Assembly: GCA_003232965.1 (NCBI GenBank)
Contig: QIKG01000001.1
Location: 1 to 7,700, forward strand
Length of the DNA stretch: 7,700 bases
Reading direction: 5' to 3'
Origin: Oceanospirillales bacterium
GTDB taxonomy: Bacteria > Pseudomonadota > Gammaproteobacteria > Xanthomonadales > SZUA-36
Below, piece by piece: positions 1 to 6,513 of this stretch. Position 1 is the first letter of the stretch. Every line of letters starts with the position of its first letter. The translations under genes were made by a program, and so were the position numbers. The notes beneath the pieces were generated by a model. That model was given only the letters and a program-made list of their open reading frames with translations. It did no database searches and was not told the DNA's origin.

Positions 1-818
1 GCCGGACAATATTAAAATTGCTGCTAAGCCCGGCTAGTTTTAAGGGCAGCGCTGCAAGTAAGCCGGTTTTTAATTCCGTAGCTACCATCCCGTAGGTTGC
101 AACTGCAATATTATTACTTTGCTGCACGGTTGATTTAATCAGTGCTTGATCGTTACAGACCACTTGCTTGAGCAAGCCAGTGGTTTGCTGAGCATCGGGG
201 AAAATTAGCTTGTTGAATAACGCTTGTAGTTGCTGCGGTAGTACCGGCATCATAAGCGGGAATTCAGCCAAGTCGGTTGCTTGCAGTTTTATTCTACCCA
301 GCAATGGGTGGTCTGGTCTACAAATAATAAAGGCCTGATGCTGGTCTAATTTAATTAAGTTAAAGTTTGGGAATACTTCAAGATCGCTGGTATCAATGAC
401 TACAAAATCAAATTCTTTATTCATTAGTCGGGCGGGTAAATCATACCAAGCATCGACACTGATGCTGAGTTCGATTTCCGGGTATTTCCGGCTAAACTCA
501 ACAATAGCCGAGGGTAACAAAGCAGCGCCGACATAAGACCCGGCACCTCAGGATTCCCAAGTGACGCTGGATTTCTTCTTGCATAGACTCCGAAGAGGCG
601 CTGATTAAATACGCATGTTTGAGCATAATCTCGCCCGCATAGGTAGTTGTAATCCCTTTGTGACTACGATTAAACAGCTTTTCACCCAATGTGGCTTCCA
701 GCGCTTGAATACTGCGGGACAAGCTGGGTTGACTGATATTGAGTGCTTTGGCAGCCCGGGCAAAATTTCCGTGCTCGGCAAGGCTAAGTGCGTTTTTAAG
801 TAGGCGCGAGTTAATCAT
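1..818 (-). pseudogene. LysR-family transcriptional regulator, frameshifted and cut by the window edge
   Basis: Starts at the ATG read from 818. The first ~85 residues are a typical LysR N-terminus: helix-turn-helix at about residues 15-45 (GNFARAAKALNISQPSLSRS), then the wing and linker motif LGEKLFNRSHKGITTTYAGE. This frame leaves the family pattern after EIQRHLGI (near 555) and stops at 498. The effector-binding domain continues in another minus-strand frame from 547 to the window edge, beginning GAGSYVGAALLPSAIVEFS and giving 182 residues with no stop. The two frames join between about 541 and 565; moving from one to the other needs one base too many or two (2+3n) too few. The usual linker between LG and GAG looks several residues short, which favours a small deletion. 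About 270 codons are present, so some 30 are missing beyond the edge. No clear Shine-Dalgarno precedes the start. It is divergent from the first sulfatase, the classical LysR arrangement, so it probably controls that gene and itself. Its ligand cannot be read from the sequence. Real pseudogene or sequence error is undecided. Confidence 0.85.
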
Positions 819-830
819 GCGTAAATCGTA

Positions 831-844
831 TCATATTGATATGA
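831..844. promoter_or_regulatory. Inverted repeat, candidate LysR operator
   Basis: TCATAT-TG-ATATGA is a perfect 6-bp inverted repeat with a 2-base centre. It lies 13 bp from the regulator start codon, in the divergent region between the regulator and the first sulfatase. LysR proteins bind short AT-rich dyads, often in such gaps. It overlaps the predicted start of regulator transcription, which would fit autorepression. The operator role is inferred from position and symmetry only; an AT-rich dyad of this size can arise by chance. Confidence 0.4.
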
Positions 845-850
845 ATTATA
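845..850 (-). promoter_or_regulatory. Candidate -10 element of the lysR promoter
   Basis: On the minus strand these bases read TATAAT, a perfect sigma-70 -10 hexamer, preceded by TG with no spacer base. No convincing -35 hexamer sits 16-18 bp upstream. Transcription would start near 838, inside the inverted repeat at 831-844. For the divergent sulfatase gene I found no convincing sigma-70 promoter in 819-923, which would fit a regulator-dependent promoter, but this is negative evidence. Confidence 0.35.
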
Positions 851-923
851 CATTAGACCTATTGCCTAGTTATCGTTACACTAGCTACACCCTTTCTTGG
901 GAATAACAAAAAAAGAGGCTAAA

Positions 924-2456
924 ATGAAACAAAATAAATTACTAGTGCTATTGCTGTTGCTGGCGTTTAGCGTAAGCAATGTTTTTGCCAAAACAGACAA
1001 ACCTAACATTCTAATTATTTGGGGCGATGATATCGGTGGTTTTAATATCAGTGCCTATAACCTTGGCATGATGGGTTATAAAACCCCCAATATTGATCGC
1101 ATTGCCAAAGAAGGCGCATTGTTCACCGACTGGTATGGCCAGCAGAGTTGTACCGCCGGACGGGCAGCCTTTATCACCGGCCAATCTCCTATTCGTACTG
1201 GTCTGACCAAAGTAGGCTTGCCCGGCGCGCCTGAGGGCATGATGATAGAAGACCCGACCATTGCCGGCCTACTGAAGGGCGAGGGTTATGTAACCGGTCA
1301 GTTTGGTAAGAACCACTTGGGTGATCGTGATGAAATGCTACCAAGTAATCATGGCTTTGATGAGTTTTTTGGTAATTTGTACCACCTCAATGCAGAGGAA
1401 GAGCCCGAGCACCCAGACTACCCGAAAAGCCCAGAATTCAAGAAAAAATTTGGTCCGCGAGGCGTTATTCATAGTACCGCTGACGGTAAAATCGAAGATA
1501 CCGGCCCGTTAACCAAAAAACGCATGGAAACGGTTGATATGGAAGTCACCGCTAAAGCGATAGACTTTATGGAAAGAGCAGTAAAGAGCAACAAGCCCTT
1601 TTTCCTCTGGTGGAATAGTACGCGCATGCACATCAATACCCATTTGAAGCCAGAAGCCGTAGGTAAAACCGGCCTGGGTGTCTATGCCGATGGCATGGTA
1701 GAGCATGATGGTATGGTGGGTGAATTACTCGACAAGCTGGATGAGTTGGGTATCGCCGACAACACAATTGTTATGTATTCTACCGATAATGGCGCTGAGG
1801 TATTCAGTTGGCCTGATGGAGGTAGCACTATGTTCCGTGGTGAGAAAGCTACTCAGTGGGAAGGCGGCTTCCGGGTACCAACCGTTATTCGATGGCCTGG
1901 GGTGATCAAGCCTGGCACCATAAATAATGAAATTGCTGCGCACGAAGATATGCTGGCAACATTGCTGGCAGCGGCTGGTAATCCAAATATAAAAGCTGAG
2001 CTGTTAAAAGGTAAAAAAGCCATTGGTAGAAATTACAAAGTTCATCTTGATGGTTACAATCTATTGCCTGCATTGAAGGGCGAAGCCGAATGGCCGCGCG
2101 AGGAATTTCTGTATTGGACCGATGATGGTGACATGGCTGCTCTACGCTACAATAACTGGAAGGTTACTTTTCTGAAGCAAAACGGTGAAGGAATTGAAGT
2201 ATGGTTTAAGCCGTTTGAGGTATTACGCGCACCAATGTTAACGAATTTGCGCATGGACCCATTTGAACGCGCAGAGTATGAAACCATTGGTTACCACAAA
2301 TGGTGGGTTGATCATATGTTTATGGTCGCACCGGCAGCAGCTTATGTTGGTAAATGGATGCAGAGCTTCCGTGAGTACCCACCGCGGCAGAAACCTGGAA
2401 CATTTAGTCTTGATCATGTGATGGAGTCTATAGAACGCGGTGCGGGCGATAAGTAA
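924..2456 (+). CDS. Exported type I sulfatase (arylsulfatase family), copy 1
   Basis: Predicted to hydrolyse sulfate esters outside the cytoplasm; the substrate (aryl, sugar or other sulfate) is not readable. The protein has 510 residues if it starts at ATG 924, which has GAGG five bases upstream. An in-frame TTG at 897 is less likely because it would put charged residues ahead of the signal peptide. Residues 1-22 form a signal peptide (hydrophobic run LLVLLLLLAF, cleavage after VFA). The sulfatase core follows: metal-binding WGDD (D35, D36), formylglycine motif SCTAGR (C76, R80), GKNHLG (K129, H131), TRMH (H236), STDNG (D288, N289), FRGEK (K308) and WEGGFRVP. The full catalytic set is therefore present. 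The motif has Ala where CxPxR has Pro, a variant common in bacterial sulfatases. Activity requires conversion of C76 to formylglycine; no FGE or anSME gene is in the window. The C-terminus carries the NLRMDPFERA segment typical of this bacterial group. It is a close paralogue of the next gene and ends in its own terminator. Confidence 0.93.
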   Translation: MKQNKLLVLLLLLAFSVSNVFAKTDKPNILIIWGDDIGGFNISAYNLGMMGYKTPNIDRIAKEGALFTDWYGQQSCTAGRAAFITGQSPIRTGLTKVGLPGAPEGMMIEDPTIAGLLKGEGYVTGQFGKNHLGDRDEMLPSNHGFDEFFGNLYHLNAEEEPEHPDYPKSPEFKKKFGPRGVIHSTADGKIEDTGPLTKKRMETVDMEVTAKAIDFMERAVKSNKPFFLWWNSTRMHINTHLKPEAVGKTGLGVYADGMVEHDGMVGELLDKLDELGIADNTIVMYSTDNGAEVFSWPDGGSTMFRGEKATQWEGGFRVPTVIRWPGVIKPGTINNEIAAHEDMLATLLAAAGNPNIKAELLKGKKAIGRNYKVHLDGYNLLPALKGEAEWPREEFLYWTDDGDMAALRYNNWKVTFLKQNGEGIEVWFKPFEVLRAPMLTNLRMDPFERAEYETIGYHKWWVDHMFMVAPAAAYVGKWMQSFREYPPRQKPGTFSLDHVMESIERGAGDK

Positions 2457-2476
2457 TCGGAACTTATTGAAAATAA

Positions 2477-2510
2477 CCCGGGTAGCTCTGAACAGCCACC
2501 CGGGGTTTTT
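2477..2510 (+). terminator. Rho-independent terminator after sulfatase 1
   Basis: CCCGGGT (2477-2483) pairs with ACCCGGG (2498-2504). An inner GCT/AGC pairing extends the stem past one mismatch. A further G and TTTTT follow at 2506-2510. The hairpin begins about 20 bp after the sulfatase 1 stop codon, so it should separate the two sulfatase transcripts. Confidence 0.8.
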
Positions 2511-2571
2511 AGAATATTGAAATGAACTAAAAAAATAAATAATGTTTTAGACCTTTTGCGGGCATTCGTAA

Positions 2572-2580
2572 TGCTATGAT
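2572..2580 (+). promoter_or_regulatory. Candidate extended -10 promoter for sulfatase 2
   Basis: TGCTATGAT matches the extended -10 pattern TGnTATAAT with one mismatch. It sits about 40 bp upstream of the sulfatase 2 start and downstream of the sulfatase 1 terminator, where a promoter is needed. No good -35 lies 17 bp upstream; TTGCGG at 2556-2561 is too close (13 bp). The stretch 2511-2571 is AT-rich with no other recognisable signal. Confidence 0.4.
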
Positions 2581-2620
2581 ATGACCGATCAATCCTGTAA
2601 ATATTAAAAAAGAGACCCCT

Positions 2621-4141
2621 ATGAAAAACATAAAACTATTGCTGTTAGCCTTGTTGTTTGCATTCGCTGCAAGCAGTGCGCTGGCAAAAACCGACAAACC
2701 CAATATCCTGGTTATCTGGGGTGACGATGTAGGTATGTACAACATCAGCGCCTACCATAACGGCATGATGGGGGGCAGAACACCCAATATTGATCGCATC
2801 GCTAATGAAGGCGCATTGTTCACTGATGGCTACGCCCAGCAAAGTTGTACGGCTGGTCGAGCGTCCTTTATTCTTGGCCAGCACCCGTTCCGCACCGGAT
2901 TGTTGACTATTGGTATGCCGGGTGCCAAGCAAGGCATCATGGATAAAGACCCTACAATTGCCGAACTGCTGAAAAACCATGGCTATGTATCGGGGCAATT
3001 CGGCAAGAATCATCTGGGCGACCGTGATGAGCACTTACCAACCGCGCATGGCTTTGATGAGTTTTTTGGAAATCTATACCACCTGAATGCCGAAGAAGAG
3101 CCAGAAGGTGAGTTTTATCCAAAAGATCCTGAGTTTCATAAAAAGTATGGACCTCGAGGCGTGCTTCGCGTCACCGCTGATGGCAAAATTGAAGATACCG
3201 GCCCATTAACTAAAAAGCGTATGGAAACAGCGGATAACGAGTTCCTTGCCGCGAGCCTGGATTTTATCGACCGCGCCCATAAAGCGGGTAAGCCGTTCTT
3301 TGTCTGGCACAATTCAACGCGGATGCATGTATGGACGCATTTGAGCCCAGAATATAAAGGTAAGTCCGGCTATGGCCTGTATGCCGATGGCATGATGGAG
3401 CTTGATGATGGTGTTGGCACCTTGCTGGATAAGTTAGACGAACTTGGTATTGCAGACAACACAATTGTTGTATTTAGCACCGACAATGGTGCTGAAAAAT
3501 TTACCTGGCCTGATGGCGGTACGATACCCTTCCGCGGAGAAAAAGGCACAACTTGGGAAGGCGGCTTCAGAGTGCCGATGATGGTTCGCTGGCCAGGCAC
3601 CGTAAAACCGGGCACTGTTATTAATGATATATTTTCTCAAGAAGATTGGATGCCAACTTTCCTGGCCGCCGCCGGTGAAGCTGATATTAAGAAAAAACTG
3701 CTGAAAGGCCATCGTGCTAATGGTAAGAATTTCAAGGTACACCTTGATGGTTACAATCAGACAGCGCTGCTTTCTGGCAAAGGCCCCGGCTTGCGTAATG
3801 AAATCTTCTATTTTGATGCGGGTGGCAATCTAAATGCCCTGCGTTATAAAGATTGGAAGATTCACTTCACCATTATGGAAGGTGCCATCAACGAAGCCTA
3901 TCGTAAAACACCCAGTTGGCCTTTGATCATTAATCTAAGAATGGATCCATTTGAGGTTAGCCCGGATTCGTCGATGTATATCCGTAATTTTTATGCCGAC
4001 CTGATGTGGATGTTTGTGCCCGCTCAGGCCTATGTTGCCGAGTTCCTTGGGACCTTCAAAGACTTTCCACCAACAGCGGGTGGCTCTTTGAGTATCGATG
4101 CGGTAATGAACAAACTGAAAGCAGCGTCAAGCCGTCAATAG
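2621..4141 (+). CDS. Exported type I sulfatase (arylsulfatase family), copy 2
   Basis: 506 residues with ATG at 2621 and AGAG six bases upstream. A signal peptide spans residues 1-22 with cleavage after ALA, followed by KTDKPNIL exactly as in copy 1. All catalytic positions fall at the same numbers as in copy 1: D35/D36, C76 and R80 in SCTAGR, K129 and H131 in GKNHLG, H236, D288/N289 and K308. The two proteins align without a gap to about residue 380; over residues 23-80, 47 of 58 positions are identical. They diverge in the C-terminal subdomain (copy 1 WPREEFLYWTDDG, copy 2 GLRNEIFYFDAGG). The differences around the pocket entrance and C-terminus suggest different substrates rather than a recent copy. 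It needs formylglycine maturation before or during export. It is followed by its own terminator hairpin and so is probably monocistronic. Confidence 0.93.
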   Translation: MKNIKLLLLALLFAFAASSALAKTDKPNILVIWGDDVGMYNISAYHNGMMGGRTPNIDRIANEGALFTDGYAQQSCTAGRASFILGQHPFRTGLLTIGMPGAKQGIMDKDPTIAELLKNHGYVSGQFGKNHLGDRDEHLPTAHGFDEFFGNLYHLNAEEEPEGEFYPKDPEFHKKYGPRGVLRVTADGKIEDTGPLTKKRMETADNEFLAASLDFIDRAHKAGKPFFVWHNSTRMHVWTHLSPEYKGKSGYGLYADGMMELDDGVGTLLDKLDELGIADNTIVVFSTDNGAEKFTWPDGGTIPFRGEKGTTWEGGFRVPMMVRWPGTVKPGTVINDIFSQEDWMPTFLAAAGEADIKKKLLKGHRANGKNFKVHLDGYNQTALLSGKGPGLRNEIFYFDAGGNLNALRYKDWKIHFTIMEGAINEAYRKTPSWPLIINLRMDPFEVSPDSSMYIRNFYADLMWMFVPAQAYVAEFLGTFKDFPPTAGGSLSIDAVMNKLKAASSRQ

Positions 4142-4152
4142 GGTTTTCGTAA

Positions 4153-4200
4153 AATTGGGCAGGAGTATGACCTTCTGCCCAGTTATTCGTTATTATTTTA
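4153..4200 (+). terminator. Terminator hairpin after sulfatase 2, with an adjoining AT palindrome
   Basis: AATTGGGCAGGAG (4153-4165) pairs with CTTCTGCCCAGTT (4172-4184) around a 6-base loop, giving a 13-bp stem with two G-U type pairs. The T-rich tail (TATTCGTTATTATTTT) is interrupted, so termination may be less than complete. The tail runs into a perfect 14-bp AT palindrome, TTATTTTAAAATAA, at 4193-4206. Confidence 0.7.
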
Positions 4201-4208
4201 AAATAAAA

Positions 4209-4228
4209 TAATCTAATCTAATCTAATG
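4209..4228. repeat. TAATC microrepeat upstream of the MoxR gene
   Basis: Three perfect TAATC units and a fourth ending in G (TAATG) lie in the AT-rich gap between the sulfatase 2 terminator and the MoxR gene. Two short palindromes follow: ATACGTAT at 4234-4241 and TTGGCCAA at 4244-4251. No function can be assigned. The repeat may be simple slippage, and the palindromes are short enough to be chance. Confidence 0.6.
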
Positions 4229-4300
4229 CGTAGATACGTATGCTTGGCCAATTATGGCATTTGATTGTTGCTTAAACACTTCCCTATAGGTTTTTCATAA

Positions 4301-5269
4301 ATGACTACACTTGATGCTGTTCGCGTTCTCCAGTCCCGTATGGGAGAGTCTATAATCGGCCAGGAGTCGGTTATTGAACAATTGTTGATTGGCCTGTTGG
4401 CGAATGGCAATATTCTTATGGAAGGGCTACCCGGTTTAGCCAAAACCCGCGCGGTGAAAAGTCTGGCAACGAATATGGATGCCGAGTTTTCACGCATTCA
4501 GTTTACCCCTGATCTACTGCCATCTGATATTACCGGTAGTGAAGTGCTATACACCGAATCCGGGCAACCGACTTTCCGTTTTGAGCAAGGGCCGATTTTT
4601 GCCAACATAGTGCTTGCCGATGAAATTAATCGGGCACCCGCAAAAGTGCAAGCTGCATTACTGGAAGCCATGGAAGAACGCCAGGTGACTGTGGCCGGCA
4701 CCACCCATAAAATGCCGGAACTATTTATTGTAATGGCAACCCAGAATCCAATCGAGCAGGAAGGCACCTACCCTTTGCCCGAAGCACAGATGGATCGGTT
4801 TTTGTTGCATGTGTATATCGACTATGGAACAAAAGAGGCGGAAGCCCAGATTATTCGGCTGGTTCGGGGTGAAGAAGGTCCGACTGTTTCTGGTGATAAA
4901 GCCAAGCCGGTACCCCAACAGATTATATTTGATGCGCGTGCGGAAATTAATAAAATTCAGGTTTCCGAAGTTATAGAAAAATATATTGTCGATTTAATTT
5001 TCGCCAGTCGGTACCCGGATCAATATGACCCAAAACTGGCTTCATGGATCAACACCGGTGCCAGTCCACGCGGTGCAATCGGCCTGGATAAATGCGCCCG
5101 CGTACACGCCTGGTTAAATCAGCGCGAACATGTGCTACCGGATGATGTACGCGCCGTCATTCACGGCGTGTTGCGTCATCGTATTGCACTGAGCTATGAA
5201 GCCAATGCAGATGGAATATCGGCGAATACTGTGATTGATAAAATTTTGGAATTGGTGGCGGTGGCATAA
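4301..5269 (+). CDS. MoxR-family AAA+ ATPase
   Basis: 322 residues, the usual MoxR length, with no signal peptide, so cytoplasmic. Visible AAA+ parts: Walker A GLPGLAKT (residues 42-49), Walker B IVLADEIN (103-110, with D107 and E108), the MoxR signature and sensor 1 region MATQNPIEQEGTYPLPEAQM (145-164), arginine-rich DRF at 165-167, and sensor 2 GASPRGAI (253-260, R257). MoxR ATPases are believed to act with von Willebrand A proteins as chaperone-like machines for metal insertion or assembly of protein complexes (for example RavA-ViaA, NorQ-NorD, CbbQ-CbbO). Here the partners are the DUF58 and DUF4381 genes downstream, with VWA genes expected beyond the window. The ATG is preceded only by a weak AGG ten bases upstream. 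The terminator before it and the 227-bp gap after it suggest that it may be transcribed apart from both neighbours. The client is unknown. Confidence 0.93.
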   Translation: MTTLDAVRVLQSRMGESIIGQESVIEQLLIGLLANGNILMEGLPGLAKTRAVKSLATNMDAEFSRIQFTPDLLPSDITGSEVLYTESGQPTFRFEQGPIFANIVLADEINRAPAKVQAALLEAMEERQVTVAGTTHKMPELFIVMATQNPIEQEGTYPLPEAQMDRFLLHVYIDYGTKEAEAQIIRLVRGEEGPTVSGDKAKPVPQQIIFDARAEINKIQVSEVIEKYIVDLIFASRYPDQYDPKLASWINTGASPRGAIGLDKCARVHAWLNQREHVLPDDVRAVIHGVLRHRIALSYEANADGISANTVIDKILELVAVA

Positions 5270-5302
5270 AGAATAGGATACTGCCCCACAATGTACCCCT
5301 CT

Positions 5303-5407
5303 CGTCATTCCAGAAATGCGAATAGCATTGTCAGGGAACCAGAGTACACCCACCGAGGGTAGATTCCCGCCTACGCGGGAATGACGAAAAAGAGTGCGGG
5401 AATGACG
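5303..5407. repeat. REP/MITE-like palindromic repeat element
   Basis: CGTCATTCC (5303-5311) and GGAATGACG (5378-5386) form perfect 9-bp terminal inverted repeats around an 84-bp unit. The right half is a strong hairpin, ATTCCCGC-CTAC-GCGGGAAT (5363-5382). The left half can form an imperfect hairpin, with AATGC near 5315 pairing with GCATT at 5325-5329. The right end is followed by a partial duplication: GCGGGAATGACGAAAA occurs at 5375-5390 and again at 5396-5411. Palindromes of the type CGTCATTCCCGC..GCGGGAATGACG are dispersed between genes in many proteobacterial genomes; whether this one is mobile or multicopy here cannot be seen. There is no transposase. It sits between the MoxR and HAD genes, where its hairpin could reduce read-through or protect mRNA ends. 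Confidence 0.7.
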
Positions 5408-5444
5408 AAAATGAAGAGTGGGATATTAAAAACTACTACTATGG

Positions 5445-5474
5445 TTAATCATAAAACTTGAACGAATTTATAAT
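5445..5474 (+). promoter_or_regulatory. Candidate sigma-70 promoter for the HAD-DUF58-DUF4381 genes
   Basis: A perfect -10 hexamer TATAAT lies at 5469-5474. The best -35 is TTAATC at 5445-5450, with an 18-bp spacer and only partial match to TTGACA. Transcription would start near 5481, about 16 bp before the HAD start codon, leaving room for the GAGG ribosome site at 5485-5488. It lies just downstream of the palindromic repeat and would let these genes be transcribed independently of the MoxR gene. Confidence 0.45.
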
Positions 5475-5496
5475 ATTTCCGCATGAGGCAGATTAA

Positions 5497-6510
5497 ATGA
5501 AAACAACTAGAAAATTATTGCTAAGTCTAACTGGAGCCATTCTGGTAATGCTAGTAGCGGGCTGTGCATCTCAACAGTACACAGCTGAATCTGTCGCCGA
5601 CCCTCTGGCTTCGTGGACAGATGGTGGGGCGAAACAGCGGATTATCACATTTGTGAATGCGGTCACAGACAGTAGCAGCCCCGATTTTGTAGCGGTAAGT
5701 AAACGCATCGCTACTTTTGATAATGACGGTACTTTATGGGCCGAAAAACCCACATATTTCCAACTGCTGTTTATTATTGATCGCATCAAATCCATGGCAG
5801 CAGATAACCCGGAGTGGAAAACCACCCAACCATTTCAGGGCGTATTGGAAAACGATATGGCAGCAGTGAAAGCTGCGGGTGAGCATGGCCTAGTAGAAAT
5901 GCTATTGGCTACCCACGCGGGCATGACCACGGATGAGTTCGCTGAAATAGTTAACGATTGGTTGGCAACCGCCAGACATCCCAGCACCGGTAAAGCATAT
6001 AACCAGATGGTGTATCAACCCATGCTTGAACTGCTGGACTACCTGCGGGCTAATGACTTTAAAGTATTTATAGTTTCCGGTGGCGGGGTGGAGTTTATGC
6101 GCCCGTGGACTGAAGCTGTCTATGGTATTCCACCAGACCAGGTCGTTGGCAGTAGTGTGGAAACCAAATTCGAAATTCGTGCGGGTAAAGCGGTGCTCAT
6201 GCGCCAGCCAAAAATACACTTTATTGACGACAAGGCTACCAAGCCGGTAGCGATAAACCGTTTTATTGGTCAACGCCCGGTTATTGCGGTGGGTAATTCC
6301 GATGGTGACTTTGAAATGCTGCAATGGTCTACGACCGGCAGCGGTAAACGCCTTGGAATAATGATCCACCACACTGATTCGGTACGCGAGTGGGCCTACG
6401 ACCGCAATTCTTCAGAGGGCCGCTTAGTTCGGGGTCTGGATGAGGCCAGTGAAAACAACTGGTTAATCGTTGATATGGCTGAGGACTGGCGGGTAATTTA
6501 CCCCAACTAA
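5497..6510 (+). CDS. HAD-superfamily hydrolase, predicted lipoprotein (phosphatase-like)
   Basis: 337 residues. ATG at 5497 has GAGG eight bases upstream. The N-terminus KTTRKLLLSLTGAILVMLVAGC is a lipoprotein signal with lipobox VAGC; C23 would be acylated. Position +2 is Ala, not Asp, so outer-membrane sorting is expected under enterobacterial rules. HAD motifs in order: motif I FDNDGT (D75 nucleophile, D77), motif II VSGGG (S194), motif III basic residue in IDDK (K246 candidate), and motif IV GNSDGDFEML (D269, D271). A helical cap fits between motifs I and II (about residues 85-180). The PSP-like HAD pattern suggests a Mg-dependent phosphatase acting in the periplasm; the substrate is unknown. 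An exported, lipid-anchored HAD within a MoxR-type cluster is unusual, because most HAD enzymes are cytoplasmic. The DUF58 ATG follows only three bases after the stop codon, so the two genes are co-transcribed and probably translationally coupled. Confidence 0.88.
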   Translation: MKTTRKLLLSLTGAILVMLVAGCASQQYTAESVADPLASWTDGGAKQRIITFVNAVTDSSSPDFVAVSKRIATFDNDGTLWAEKPTYFQLLFIIDRIKSMAADNPEWKTTQPFQGVLENDMAAVKAAGEHGLVEMLLATHAGMTTDEFAEIVNDWLATARHPSTGKAYNQMVYQPMLELLDYLRANDFKVFIVSGGGVEFMRPWTEAVYGIPPDQVVGSSVETKFEIRAGKAVLMRQPKIHFIDDKATKPVAINRFIGQRPVIAVGNSDGDFEMLQWSTTGSGKRLGIMIHHTDSVREWAYDRNSSEGRLVRGLDEASENNWLIVDMAEDWRVIYPN

Positions 6511-6513
6511 GCT

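Noticed and set aside
615..803. 62-codon plus-strand frame opposite the LysR DNA-binding domain
   Set aside because: The minus strand carries a clear helix-turn-helix there; the plus frame has no supporting signal.
897..923. TTG start at 897 for sulfatase 1
   Set aside because: The ATG at 924 has GAGG at the right spacing and gives a standard signal peptide that matches the paralogue's N-terminus.
2645..3034. 129-codon open frame on the minus strand inside sulfatase 2
   Set aside because: It lies wholly opposite a well-conserved sulfatase core, has no ribosome site, and its protein has no recognisable pattern.
4261..4290. TTGATT-N18-TATAGG as a MoxR promoter
   Set aside because: The -10 would sit only 10 bases before the start codon and overlap the only possible ribosome site; match to consensus is weak.
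5303..5411. Possible CRISPR array or tandem-repeat locus
   Set aside because: Only two direct copies of a 16-bp end sequence exist, with a 5-base gap and no spacers. The inverted-repeat element explains them.
5902..6372. 156-codon open frame on the minus strand inside the HAD gene
   Set aside because: It overlaps the conserved HAD motifs on the other strand, and its residues look like an antisense translation. No family features.
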